Made by a program: the position numbers and the translations under genes. This document shows, piece after piece, positions 16,937 to 25,604 of a stretch of DNA of 56,890 nucleotides (its first letter is position 1; every line of letters begins with the position of its first letter). The stretch lies in contig JAGWBV010000009.1 of NCBI GenBank assembly GCA_021295715.1, forward strand, positions 1 to 56,890, read 5' to 3'. The stretch is from Candidatus Poribacteria bacterium (GTDB lineage Bacteria; Poribacteria; WGA-4E; WGA-3G). The notes beneath the pieces are model-generated. The model was given only the letters and a program-made list of their open reading frames with translations. It was not told the origin of the DNA and searched no databases.

Positions 16937-16965
16937 ATTGTATCACATACGCGATAAATAGACAA
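16937..16965 (-). promoter_or_regulatory. Candidate promoter of the PhyH gene
   Basis: Minus strand: TTGTCT (16960-16965), a 17-base spacer and TACAAT (16937-16942) about 60 bases before the start. Confidence 0.4.
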
Positions 16966-17007
16966 AAGAAAAAATAGTCCAGGTATCCAGTTGTATGTTG
17001 AATTATG

Positions 17008-17037
17008 TTGAATTTGTAAGTCCAATTGTGATATAAT
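17008..17037 (+). promoter_or_regulatory. Promoter of the Fe-S-type regulator operon
   Basis: TTGAAT (17008-17013), an 18-base spacer ending in TGTGA, and consensus TATAAT (17032-17037) lie 55 bases before the regulator start. The TG upstream of the -10 box strengthens it. Confidence 0.6.
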
Positions 17038-17091
17038 TTTAAAAAGCGAGAAATAGAATAATGTTTGTAAACTATCCTGCGAGGAAATCAC

Positions 17092-17724
17092 ATGAATTGT
17101 GAAATGAGCGAAACCCGAATGCGAATCCTGCAATTGCTGAAAATGCGTGCTGGCATGACTATCGGTCAGTTGAAAGAGGCATTGCACATCAGTCAGATGG
17201 GAGTCCGACAACACCTCGCCATACTTGAAACAGAGGGGTTGGTCGAGCACTACCGGGAAAAGCAGGGGCGTGGCCGTCCACCTTATATTTATCAATTGAC
17301 CGATGCGGCAAATAGTCTCTTCCCCACGACTTACGCCAACTTTGCTGTTGGATTGATGCATGAAGTCGCCAAATTCAACGGACCCGGTTTCATCAACAAA
17401 GTCTTTCGAGGTCGGATGAAATCACAGTTACAGACGTATCAACAACGACTCCAAGGAAAAACGCTATCCGAACGGGTCATGGAACTTGCCCAAATCCGTG
17501 ATGAAGAAGGGTACATGGCACGTTTTGACGAAAATGAAGACGATTACGTCTTAACAGAACATAATTGTCCGATTGCCTTGATTGCCCAAGAGTACCCGCA
17601 CGTCTGCGAGATTGAAACAGCACTCTTCCGACAATCCTTGGGGGCGAAAGTCGTTCGGGTGGAACATCTTATGCAGGGAAGCCATAAATGTTGTTACCGA
17701 ATTCCTAAAGCCAGCGAAGAATAA
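17092..17724 (+). CDS. SufR/DeoR-like transcriptional regulator with a C-terminal cysteine cluster
   Basis: The 210-residue protein has an N-terminal winged helix (residues 5-70): RMRILQLLK, then LHISQMGVRQHLAILETEGLV and a wing QGRGRPPYIYQLT. The C-terminal part holds Cys in HNCPIAL, HVCEIE and KCCYRI, resembling the Fe-S-ligand region of SufR-type regulators (COG2345). Such proteins sense iron-sulfur or redox status and repress target operons. GAGG before ATG supports the start. A polyferredoxin gene follows 47 bases downstream, fitting a redox-linked operon. The cluster ligand set is inferred from spacing alone. Confidence 0.85.
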   Translation: MNCEMSETRMRILQLLKMRAGMTIGQLKEALHISQMGVRQHLAILETEGLVEHYREKQGRGRPPYIYQLTDAANSLFPTTYANFAVGLMHEVAKFNGPGFINKVFRGRMKSQLQTYQQRLQGKTLSERVMELAQIRDEEGYMARFDENEDDYVLTEHNCPIALIAQEYPHVCEIETALFRQSLGAKVVRVEHLMQGSHKCCYRIPKASEE

Positions 17725-17771
17725 AGTGCTGTGCGAACGCGGGACACGACTCTCAGGGATGGAAGCTAAAG

Positions 17772-18362
17772 ATGCCTGATGAAACGGGGAGACGCGGCTT
17801 TTTTAAGGAAGCCTTGAACCAACTTATCCAACCGGTCGCCGAATTTCTTGATGACCGGATAAGTGATCCTTTGCCCGCTGAGGAACCGAGGAACCGTCCG
17901 CTTTTTCGACCTCCGGGGGCATTGCCTGAAGCGGAATTTTTAGAAAAGTGTCATCGGTGTGGCAACTGCGTCAAGAATTGTCCTGCAAACGCTATTTTCC
18001 CTTTACAAACCTCTCAAACCGACATCACGAATACACCTTATATCGATCCTGAGGAACAGCCATGCGTCATCTGTGATTCATTGGCGTGCATGTATGTTTG
18101 TCCGAGCGGTGCTTTGCAAACCGTTTATGCCGAAGATATTAAAATCGGTTTGGCGGTTTTCAGTGCTGAAACTTGTCTTCGGACGAAAGACGTAGATTGT
18201 ACTTACTGTGTCGATACGTGTCCGATTGGCGAGGAGGCAATTCATTTCACGTCAGATGGCATTGTAGAGGTTATTGATGCCGGATGCACAGGATGTGGGG
18301 TCTGTCAATACGCCTGTCCAACTTCACCAAAGTCGATAGTTATTCGGCCTATCGCTGCGTGA
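17772..18362 (+). CDS. Polyferredoxin, MauM/NapG-like 4Fe-4S protein
   Basis: The 196-residue protein carries four cysteine clusters: CHRCGNCVKNCP (about 60-71), CVICDSLACMYVCP, CLRTKDVDCTYCVDTCP and CTGCGVCQYACP, enough for four 4Fe-4S centres. The LFRPPGALPEAEFLEKC lead-in is typical of MauM/NapG-type electron-transfer proteins. The N-terminus RRGFFKEAL looks like a degenerate remnant of the twin-arginine signal seen in NapG, with no clear hydrophobic core after it, so a cytoplasmic location is likely. No nap or mau partner is nearby. It is probably co-transcribed with the upstream regulator. Confidence 0.87.
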   Translation: MPDETGRRGFFKEALNQLIQPVAEFLDDRISDPLPAEEPRNRPLFRPPGALPEAEFLEKCHRCGNCVKNCPANAIFPLQTSQTDITNTPYIDPEEQPCVICDSLACMYVCPSGALQTVYAEDIKIGLAVFSAETCLRTKDVDCTYCVDTCPIGEEAIHFTSDGIVEVIDAGCTGCGVCQYACPTSPKSIVIRPIAA

Positions 18363-18416
18363 GATGTCTTGGTTTCGGATATATCTGATTGTCCGTCGCA
18401 CCTTTCCGAAAGAAAT

Positions 18417-18971
18417 ATGTCTGTACTTATACAAATACTTATGCAGGGGACTTTAGGAGGACAAGACCTACGCGATATCAAACCGCCCTTAGAAATGTCG
18501 CAGCATCTACTGCCTTACTTCATCAGTGGCATAGTTATACTCGGTTTTGGAACTATCCTGCTGTGGTACTCTCTCCAAAAACGTCGTCAACCCCTGCCTC
18601 CCCCTGTACCGGATAAGAATGACACACCGTTAGCACACGAGGTCGCATACGAAAAACTGGCGGCGATTGAGACATCGGATTGGTTGAAGCATGGCGACAT
18701 GGAGACCTATCATACCCAAATTGCTTATGTCCTCCGCCAGTATATTGACGCCCATTATCAGATTCCGGCGTTGGAGTTGACAACGACAGGATTGCTGCAG
18801 GCAATGCTAAATGCTGAAATAGCTGCACCATATATTGAAAAAACCCAGCAAGTGCTTACCAATTGTGATATGGTAAAATTTGCAACCTACCAACCGGAAT
18901 TATCAGAGGCATCTGCACGCATAGCAGATGCCCGCTGGATTGTTGATGAAACAAAATCGCTCGCACCATAA
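18417..18971 (+). CDS. DUF4381-like single-pass membrane protein
   Basis: From ATG 18417 the product is 184 residues: a short N-terminal part with DLRDIKPP, one membrane segment (about 34-53, LLPYFISGIVILGFGTILLW), a proline-rich stretch, then a helical domain with YEKLAAIETSDWLKHGDMETYHTQIAYVLRQYI. The DLRDI/KPP start and the single membrane helix recall DUF4381 proteins of MoxR-DUF58-vWA loci. An in-frame TTG at 18369 is an alternative start. DUF58 and BatA-like genes follow 3-5 kb downstream, consistent with this reading. Confidence 0.65.
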   Translation: MSVLIQILMQGTLGGQDLRDIKPPLEMSQHLLPYFISGIVILGFGTILLWYSLQKRRQPLPPPVPDKNDTPLAHEVAYEKLAAIETSDWLKHGDMETYHTQIAYVLRQYIDAHYQIPALELTTTGLLQAMLNAEIAAPYIEKTQQVLTNCDMVKFATYQPELSEASARIADARWIVDETKSLAP

Positions 18972-18976
18972 AATTC

Positions 18977-19006
18977 TTGACATAATTTCAAAAAATATAG
19001 TATTAT
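18977..19006 (+). promoter_or_regulatory. Sigma-70-type promoter upstream of rsbW
   Basis: TTGACA (18977-18982), an 18-base spacer and TATTAT (19001-19006) start just after the preceding stop codon and about 108 bases before the rsbW-like start. Confidence 0.55.
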
Positions 19007-19113
19007 GTTTAATCAAGTTTTTCATAAACCTTTAATTTCCGGAAAGTGCCAACTTAGGTGAACGAATTTTATAGGCTTTTTAATATAAATGCAAGCCATA
19101 GCAAGGAGGGAAA

Positions 19114-19551
19114 ATGAGCGTGTCAAATGAACACAAAGTACTCCTCACTATACCGATGTACCCTGACATGGAACTTGCCGCGGCGAAAACTGGTTCTGTC
19201 CTCGCAGAAATGAAGGACTTCAACGAAGATGCAGTAGAAGAGATTCAACTTGCTATCATTGAAACTTGTATCAACGCTTCTGAACATAGTCAAAGCGAGG
19301 ATAAGGAAGTACATATTCAGTTTTTGGTTACAGACGATCGACTGGAGGTCAAAATTACAGATCGAGGCGTCGGTATAACCGCAGATACACTGGACGGCAC
19401 CCGCTTACTTGGTAGGCCAACTGTGCACCCCGATTTACGTAAGCGCGGAAGAGGCTTACAAATTATTAGAGCTTTAATGGATGAAGTGGTTATAGAAAGC
19501 AGCCCGAACGGGACTACTGTTAGTTTCACGAAAAAGAAATCCTCCCAATAG
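19114..19551 (+). CDS. RsbW-like anti-sigma factor / serine-protein kinase (HATPase)
   Basis: The 145-residue GHKL-type ATPase has the N-box IIETCINASEHS, the G1 box ITDRGVGI and the G2 box KRGRGLQIIRALMDEV. Proteins of this type bind a sigma factor or another partner and phosphorylate a STAS-domain antagonist. A strong AAGGAGGG ribosome-binding site sits 3 bases before ATG. The STAS protein and the PP2C phosphatase encoded next complete a partner-switching module. No sigma-B-like gene is adjacent, so the regulated partner is unknown. Confidence 0.88.
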   Translation: MSVSNEHKVLLTIPMYPDMELAAAKTGSVLAEMKDFNEDAVEEIQLAIIETCINASEHSQSEDKEVHIQFLVTDDRLEVKITDRGVGITADTLDGTRLLGRPTVHPDLRKRGRGLQIIRALMDEVVIESSPNGTTVSFTKKKSSQ

Positions 19552-19569
19552 GTTGCTGTGTCGTTATTG

Positions 19570-19598
19570 TGCAAACCCCTAAAGGCTTGCGGGACAAT
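19570..19598. repeat. Hairpin repeat family E (copy 1)
   Basis: GCAAACCCCTAAAGGCTTGC forms an imperfect stem-loop (one A-C mismatch), followed by GGGACAAT. The 13-mer CTTGCGGGACAAT (19586-19598) recurs at 21028 and 31316. It lies between the rsbW- and rsbV-like genes. Confidence 0.6.
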
Positions 19599-19747
19599 AT
19601 ATCTACAGTGAAATTTTGAACCCACTGCGTATAATTCACGAAATTGTGTTAAATGTACTGCTATAACGACACGTTATTCTAATATATCACGTTTCTATTT
19701 TGGGTCAGTTCGCAAGTCCATGTTAAGAACTTAAGGAGGAAGGCGAT

Positions 19748-20092
19748 TTGTTGGACAAATTTGATATTCAAATTCGCGAGGCGAAAGAGCACGCGGTCAT
19801 TGAAACAGCGGGATATCTGAATGATGCCCTCGGAGAGCAACTCTCCGAGAAAGCACAGGAACTCATTCAGAATGGTTGTACGCAACTCGTAATTAACCTT
19901 GAAAAAACATCACTCATTAACAGCATTGGTATATCTATACTTATTGAGATTATAGAGGCACTCACTGAACGCGAAGGCTCCCTGAATTTTTGTGGGTTGT
20001 CTGCCACACAGGAGCGCACATTCCGTATGATGGCAATTGCCAAATACGCAGGCATCTTCCCAGACGAAGAATCTGCTATTGCCAACCTATAA
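19748..20092 (+). CDS. STAS-domain anti-sigma-factor antagonist (RsbV-like)
   Basis: The 114-residue STAS protein has the phosphorylation loop LEKTSLINSIGISIL, where Ser59 takes the place of the conserved serine in the usual D-S-S/T-G. RsbW-type kinases phosphorylate this serine and PP2C phosphatases remove the phosphate. The gene uses TTG as start codon (19748, or the next TTG at 19751), set by AGGAGG at 19734-19739. It sits between the kinase and phosphatase genes. Confidence 0.88.
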   Translation: MLDKFDIQIREAKEHAVIETAGYLNDALGEQLSEKAQELIQNGCTQLVINLEKTSLINSIGISILIEIIEALTEREGSLNFCGLSATQERTFRMMAIAKYAGIFPDEESAIANL

Positions 20093-20200
20093 CCTCCACG
20101 GATACCTTTTGGGGAGAATATGTTCCAGTGCATTAAGTACATGTTTGAGGGAACAGAAGACAACAGTAAATAAAAACCAATGTCATTTGGATGGAGCACT

Positions 20201-22168
20201 ATGAAAGATCCGAGCAAACTTACGTCAGGAGACAGTTTGCAAGCCCATCAGACCCAAAATACCGCGGAGCAGACGATGGAGCGGCTTATTTTCAGTCTGT
20301 CCGAGTTAGAGCATCTGGGACAAACGTTAATCTCCGGACACAGCAACTTTAATCATTCAAGTAAAACCTATCTCCGAATCACGCTTGGAACTTTGCAAGT
20401 CACACGCGGCGCGATCCTCCGTTACCATCGGACGCGGCAGAATCTCGAAGTCGTTGCGGCATCACCTGATCACACATTTTTACCTATCACCGTTGAAGAA
20501 AGCGAAATCGAGGGGTTGCTGCAACATCCATTCATTGAGAATGCAAACCTCCCAGAATGTCTTGAGTCCTTCTTCGCTCGGACAGCTAACTTCGTCAAAA
20601 CTACTGACATACGTCTTTGGATACCCCTAAAAATTCAAGATGAATTTCTCGGAATGATTGGTTTAGGCAGTTTTTTGGGCAGAGAGACATTGGAAACATG
20701 GGAGATGGAATTGTTAACAACCCTTGCGCACCAAATCTCGATCGCCATCGCTTATTCGCAAATGGTGGAGGGCATTCAAAGCGAAAAATTTCGATTGTTC
20801 ATGCTCGCGGAAAGTGCCCCGCAAATCTGCCAGCTCCTACAACCTGAAGCTGCCTCAGAACAAGTCGTGCACCAGGCTGTTTCACTCTTAGATGCTAACG
20901 CTGGGGCACTTATGCTCTCGCGCCCGGAACGCCAAGAACTTGAGATGCACTACACTTTTCCAGAAACATTGGTTGAAAATCCCAAAGCCGATTCCGACGC
21001 TGACGGGACAGGGCAAGTCTCTATAGACTTGCGGGACAATGTTCCGTCTGGTGAAGAGGGACCTGTATCCTTAGAAACAACGTCTGTAGACATGTTGAAA
21101 TCTGTTGTCAAGGAAGGATTGCCGGGGCACTGTTCACCAACATCCGACACCCTTTTCGGAGGAAAGAATTTGATGGCGGTCCCTATTCCTGGACGCGACG
21201 GTGACATTCTGGGAATCCTCGTTGTTGGTGATAAAGAGGAACGCGGGGGTATGATCACACCTTTTACCGATGAGGATGTTATCCTTCTTGATTCTTTTGC
21301 GAAACAGGCAGGTGTCGCTATTGAAAACGCGCACCTACATCAGGAAGCACTGGAGGCGCGCCAGTTACAAGCGGAAATGGAGGAAGCTCGCAAGATACAA
21401 GTGAACCTCATTCCGGAGACGCTGCCTCACATTCCGGGATACGAAATCGCAGGACATTATGAGCCACGCGGTCCCGTTGGCGGCGACTATTATGATTGTA
21501 TCGCCTTGCCGACCGGATATTGGGGACTCGCAATTGCAGATGTTTCAGGAAAGGGCATGCAAGCGGCACTTCTCATGGCAACTCTACGTGCTGGGCTTAT
21601 CTCTGAATTGTCACGTGGAAACGGCTCCACCGAGAAAGATTCAGAGCAAAACGCCCCAAGTGTGCCTGCCTTGTACGCTGAACTTACCGAAATGGCTTTG
21701 ACACTGAACTCACTCCTTTATGCCAGTGGCACAGAAGAGAAATACGCTACCTTTTTCTACAGTCATCTTAACCCAGAAACGGACATCCTGACGACGATGA
21801 ATGCAGGACATAATCCGCCACTGCTCATTAAAAAGGATGGCACCTATAAGTGGTTGGGTGAAGATATTGGCGGTATTCCACTCGGGATGTTCCCGAACGA
21901 TATGGTTTCAAACATCGCTGAGTATGAAGCAGAGCATGTTCAACTCACAAGCGGTGATGTCGTTATATATTATACAGATGGTGTCACAGAAACCGAGAAT
22001 GTTGACGACGAGTATTACGAGGAGGACCGACTCGTAGAGGATTCCAAAGCGTGCAAGGATTCTGATGCTGAGGGTATCCTCAAACATCTTCACGACGCAG
22101 TTATGAGGTTTCAGGGAGAAGCCGATCAGTTTGATGACCTTACCCTACTTATTTTGAGGAAACAGTGA
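20201..22168 (+). CDS. GAF-GAF-PP2C serine phosphatase (RsbU-like)
   Basis: The 655-residue protein has two GAF-type sensor regions (about 35-200 and 205-385) and a coiled linker (LHQEALEARQLQAEMEEARK). A PP2C/SpoIIE phosphatase domain follows with metal and catalytic motifs GGDYYDCI, ADVSGKGMQAALLMATLR, MNAGHNPPLLI and YTDGVTE. It should dephosphorylate the STAS antagonist in response to a small molecule or redox signal. I preferred ATG 20201 (with GGAG upstream) to ATG 20180. A small palindromic hairpin of family E is embedded in the second GAF region (21018-21040) without breaking the frame. Confidence 0.88.
   Translation: MKDPSKLTSGDSLQAHQTQNTAEQTMERLIFSLSELEHLGQTLISGHSNFNHSSKTYLRITLGTLQVTRGAILRYHRTRQNLEVVAASPDHTFLPITVEESEIEGLLQHPFIENANLPECLESFFARTANFVKTTDIRLWIPLKIQDEFLGMIGLGSFLGRETLETWEMELLTTLAHQISIAIAYSQMVEGIQSEKFRLFMLAESAPQICQLLQPEAASEQVVHQAVSLLDANAGALMLSRPERQELEMHYTFPETLVENPKADSDADGTGQVSIDLRDNVPSGEEGPVSLETTSVDMLKSVVKEGLPGHCSPTSDTLFGGKNLMAVPIPGRDGDILGILVVGDKEERGGMITPFTDEDVILLDSFAKQAGVAIENAHLHQEALEARQLQAEMEEARKIQVNLIPETLPHIPGYEIAGHYEPRGPVGGDYYDCIALPTGYWGLAIADVSGKGMQAALLMATLRAGLISELSRGNGSTEKDSEQNAPSVPALYAELTEMALTLNSLLYASGTEEKYATFFYSHLNPETDILTTMNAGHNPPLLIKKDGTYKWLGEDIGGIPLGMFPNDMVSNIAEYEAEHVQLTSGDVVIYYTDGVTETENVDDEYYEEDRLVEDSKACKDSDAEGILKHLHDAVMRFQGEADQFDDLTLLILRKQ
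21018..21040. repeat. Hairpin repeat family E inside the rsbU-like coding region
   Basis: Around 21013-21032 GCAAGTCT, a CTAT loop and AGACTTGC form a perfect 8-bp stem, followed by GGGACAAT. It is read in frame as part of a low-complexity loop between GAF strands. Confidence 0.6.
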
Positions 22169-22300
22169 GAATAGCAACCAGCCATCAGTAGTCGGCAGTC
22201 GGCAAAGAAAGAAACGTTCCTGAAACGTTTGCGTCTTTACCGATTGCTGAAAGGGTTTTCGGAGAAAACCCGTCCTGACGGCTGACGGCTATACTGAGAG
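22169..22300. repeat. Intergenic repeat family B (copy)
   Basis: The arms are AGCAACCAGCCATCAGTAGTCGG and its rough complement TGACGGCTGACGGCTAT. The inner hairpin is GGGTTTTC-GGA-GAAAACCC (22253-22271). It fills the spacer between the rsbU-like and DUF58 genes. Confidence 0.75.
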
Positions 22301-22307
22301 AATACGC

Positions 22308-23297
22308 ATGCAGCAAAGTCCACCAGTCGGACGCTCCTTTTTAGATCCAGCAATCCTCGCCCGAATCGGGAATCTTGAATTGATTGCAAAATTTGTCGTT
22401 GAAGGTTTTATCTCCGGACTCCACAAAAGCCCATATCACGGGTTCAGTGTCGAATTCTCGCAATATCGACAATATATGCCGGGAGACGATACCAAACATA
22501 TAGATTGGAAAGCCTACGCTCGCACGGATCGTTACTATATCAAACAATTTGAAGAAGAAACCAATCTCAATTGCTACCTCCTTTTGGACGCAAGCGAATC
22601 TATGTTGCATCCGGTGGATGAGACACAAGTGGATGATCCAACCATAGAGGAGAGCAGAACGGGACAAAAACTAACAAAGTTACGATACTCAAGTTTCCTC
22701 ATCGCGTCACTTGCCTATTTTATGGCGAAGCAGCGGGATGCTGTTGGGTTTGCGTACTTTGATGATACACTGCGCCAATACCTTCCCGCTCGAAGTAGTA
22801 CATCGCACTTGCATTCGATCTTACTCACGTTGGAGACGTTACAGACCGCAAAAAGCACACGGATGGGGACATCCTTGCATCAAATCGCCGAACGTCTCAC
22901 CAAGCGCGGCTTAGTCCTCTTCGTCTCCGACCTCTACGATGACGGTGATATAGATGGGCAGTCAGAAGTTATCGAGGGTTTGGAACACCTGCGCTACGAG
23001 GGACATGAAGTCATCGTCTTTCATGTTCTCGCACATCAGGAACTTGCATTTGCTGACTTTGAAGCAGGAAGGAGTTCGGAGGCACTTATCCGTTTTATCG
23101 ATTCGGAAAGTGATGCTGAGATTATCACAACACCGCAAGCGATTCAGGAGAGTTATTTGAATAATTTCAACACATTTCTTGATACTTATAGGCTTGCGCT
23201 ACGGCAATCGGATATTGATTACAACCTGATAACAACAGCAACACCGATCGATTTAGCGTTGGCATCCTATCTCGCTAAGCGGCAAGGGGTTCTCTAA
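22308..23297 (+). CDS. DUF58 domain protein
   Basis: The 329-residue protein has the DUF58 signature: GLHKSPYHGFSVEFSQYRQY, then MPGDDTKHIDWKAYARTDRYY, then the vWA-like strand LNCYLLLDASESM with a DxSxS metal site, and LVLFVSDLYDDG. DUF58 proteins work with MoxR AAA+ ATPases and vWA membrane proteins in assembly or stress systems. No moxR gene lies in this window, which is unusual. The BatA-like gene follows after a family B repeat. Confidence 0.9.
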   Translation: MQQSPPVGRSFLDPAILARIGNLELIAKFVVEGFISGLHKSPYHGFSVEFSQYRQYMPGDDTKHIDWKAYARTDRYYIKQFEEETNLNCYLLLDASESMLHPVDETQVDDPTIEESRTGQKLTKLRYSSFLIASLAYFMAKQRDAVGFAYFDDTLRQYLPARSSTSHLHSILLTLETLQTAKSTRMGTSLHQIAERLTKRGLVLFVSDLYDDGDIDGQSEVIEGLEHLRYEGHEVIVFHVLAHQELAFADFEAGRSSEALIRFIDSESDAEIITTPQAIQESYLNNFNTFLDTYRLALRQSDIDYNLITTATPIDLALASYLAKRQGVL

Positions 23298-23380
23298 TTT
23301 GTGGCTTTCGGCTTTCGGTTATCAGCCGTCGGCAAAGAGAATTCTTGCTAATAACTAACAACTGATAACTGACAATCCTT
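23298..23380. repeat. Intergenic repeat family B (short copy)
   Basis: It contains GGCTTTCGGCTTTCGGTTATCAGCC followed by tandem AACTAACAACTGATAACTGAC units. It fills the spacer before the BatA-like gene and lacks the inner T-rich hairpin. Confidence 0.6.
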
Positions 23381-23385
23381 AAAAT

Positions 23386-25545
23386 ATGTTTGGATTAGGA
23401 ATCTTAGCTCCTTTATTCGCGGTAGCAGGTATTGTTGGTGCCTCAATTCCACTCATCTTGCATCTGTTGAACCGAGAACGTGCAAGACAATTGGTGTTCG
23501 GTACCATCCGTTTCATCGAGATGTCGCATCAAACCAACGTGAGACGGCATAAGTTGAAACGGCTACTGCTTCTGCTGATGCGTATTCTGATGTTGGCACT
23601 TCTCGGTTTTGCATTTGCACGACCTTTCTTCGCCGAAGCTCCAATTATTGCCCAGAAAACGGGTGGAAAACGAAACACAATTGTTATTCTCGATACCTCC
23701 TATAGCATGCAATATGAGGAGGTATTTGAAAATGCCAAAAGGGAGGGCATCAAAATTCTCGATGGGCTTGACGCAACCGATGCCGCTTGCCTTATTCTTT
23801 CTTCGGACAATGCCCGCGTCGTTGCCCCACTCGGTTCAGAGTTTTCACACATTCGAACGGCTTTGAACAATGCAGAAGCCACTTATAAACCGACAGATTA
23901 TTTAGATGCCCTGCAAACCGCGGATGAAATACTTGCGTCTATTCTTATCGGTGAAAAACAGATTTATGTGATAGCGGATATGCAAAAGCGGGGATGGGAA
24001 AACTTCATTGAAACGGACAAACTCAACCCTGATGTCCAAATTCAGTTTATTGACGTCCATCCTGAACAACCGCACAATTTCGCGATAACAGGTCTCAATA
24101 TACCCCCTGTTGTCCTGAAGGAACAGCAAGCATCCTATCTGGTTGCACGCGTCCGTAATTTCAGCGACGAGGCAGTTGAAAATCTACCGGTTCGTCTGTT
24201 CGTAGATGGAAACATGATCCACACCGTCCAACTTGACATTGAGCCGGACGACCTCGCGGATGCTGCTTTCAGAATCGCCAGTTTTGATAGCGGGCAAGAT
24301 GAGGCAACACATACGGGTTGGGTTGAACTGCCTGAAGATGCGCTTCAGGTTGACAACAAACGTTATTTCACTTTACAAAGTTTGCGGTCAATCAAGGTTC
24401 ATGCGGTGAGTGACAAACCGCGGACGCAAAGCCCCCATCAGACAATGGGAACATTTTTCATGAAAATGGCGTTAACGGCGGGTCGTGATGCGGTGCCGAT
24501 TGATTTTACCGAATCGAGTTCGGTGCCAAACGCGGCGATACTCAATCGCACGGATGTTCTGGTGCTTGCCAACGTGGCACAACTCTCTTCTAACGAAGCC
24601 AGGCGTGTGACGACTTACGTTGCTTCAGGCGGAGGATTGATTCTGACAGTGGGTGACAATATAGACCCTGATGTCTATGAACAACGTCTTGGTGGTGAGA
24701 CAGGCTTGATGCCCTGTAACTTCGTCCAACCCGTCGGCGACGCTTTCGATCGTCAGCAATTCCGCGTCCTTGCGACAGTGAAGTACGAACACCCGATTTT
24801 CGCGCCGTTCAAGGAACCGAACCATGGTGATTTTGGTAAAGCGCGGTTTTATAGAATTTTTCAGGCGGTACCCACGGCAAATGCGACTGTCATTGCTTCT
24901 TATGATGATGGCAGCCCTGCGCTCTTTGAAAAGCCTTACGGAAACATGGGACGTGTGCTCTGTTTTACCTCGACCATAGACCGAGAATGGAACGATCTAC
25001 CGATTCGCGCGGTTTATTTACCTTTCCTTCATGAATCCATTAAGTATCTCGCACTTAAGGACGCAGAAACGCTACCCAATTACCATGTAGGAGACTATGT
25101 CGAACTGAAAGTTTCTGAGATTGGGAAGGAAGTTGTAAGGGAGAACAGAGAAGTCGCTATTTTCAATCCGAACAACGTTGAGATACGCTTGGGACAAAAC
25201 AAAGATGTTACATCTGCAGCAGAAGATACGCTACAAAGTAGTGTTTTATATACGGACACAGCAATACCCGGTATCTATTCCGTTCATAGGTCTGGTACAG
25301 AGGTTACGGAATACTTTGTCGTCAACGTCGATACGACCGAGTCCAATCTTGCGGCACGTGATGTTGAGGAGCTTGCAAGTATGCTGAAAGGCACAGCTGA
25401 CGAGTCAGGCGAAGATAAACCGACGACAGAACTGGTGGCGCAATACAATGAAGATGTAGAGAATAATCAAAACGTATGGATCTATCTTATGTTTGCGGTT
25501 TTTGCTTTAGCAATAACAGAGATGTTCCTCGCGAACCGTGTTTAG
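23386..25545 (+). CDS. BatA/vWA domain membrane protein
   Basis: The 719-residue protein starts with the BatA N-terminal module: one membrane segment (5-28), HLLNRERARQLVFGTIRFIE, and a second segment (55-80) after KLKRLLLLLMR. A vWA-like domain follows with the MIDAS-type DTSYS in IVILDTSYSMQYEE. A large extracytoplasmic region with a glutamine-amidotransferase-like fold (VLVLANVAQLSSNEARRV, YVASGGGLIL) comes next, and a C-terminal membrane segment closes the protein. Such proteins accompany DUF58 and MoxR in the Bat-type loci. It is the last gene of the plus-strand cluster that begins at 18417. Confidence 0.87.
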   Translation: MFGLGILAPLFAVAGIVGASIPLILHLLNRERARQLVFGTIRFIEMSHQTNVRRHKLKRLLLLLMRILMLALLGFAFARPFFAEAPIIAQKTGGKRNTIVILDTSYSMQYEEVFENAKREGIKILDGLDATDAACLILSSDNARVVAPLGSEFSHIRTALNNAEATYKPTDYLDALQTADEILASILIGEKQIYVIADMQKRGWENFIETDKLNPDVQIQFIDVHPEQPHNFAITGLNIPPVVLKEQQASYLVARVRNFSDEAVENLPVRLFVDGNMIHTVQLDIEPDDLADAAFRIASFDSGQDEATHTGWVELPEDALQVDNKRYFTLQSLRSIKVHAVSDKPRTQSPHQTMGTFFMKMALTAGRDAVPIDFTESSSVPNAAILNRTDVLVLANVAQLSSNEARRVTTYVASGGGLILTVGDNIDPDVYEQRLGGETGLMPCNFVQPVGDAFDRQQFRVLATVKYEHPIFAPFKEPNHGDFGKARFYRIFQAVPTANATVIASYDDGSPALFEKPYGNMGRVLCFTSTIDREWNDLPIRAVYLPFLHESIKYLALKDAETLPNYHVGDYVELKVSEIGKEVVRENREVAIFNPNNVEIRLGQNKDVTSAAEDTLQSSVLYTDTAIPGIYSVHRSGTEVTEYFVVNVDTTESNLAARDVEELASMLKGTADESGEDKPTTELVAQYNEDVENNQNVWIYLMFAVFALAITEMFLANRV

Positions 25546-25604
25546 AATAGCAACCAGCAATCGGCAAATCTGTCGGCTTGCGTACAGGAGCAATAGATTA
25601 AAAA
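25546..25604. repeat. Intergenic repeat family B fragment
   Basis: AATAGCAACCAGCAATCGGCAAA is the usual first arm of family B after a stop codon. Only this arm and part of the middle (TCTGTCGGCTTGCG) are present. Confidence 0.5.
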
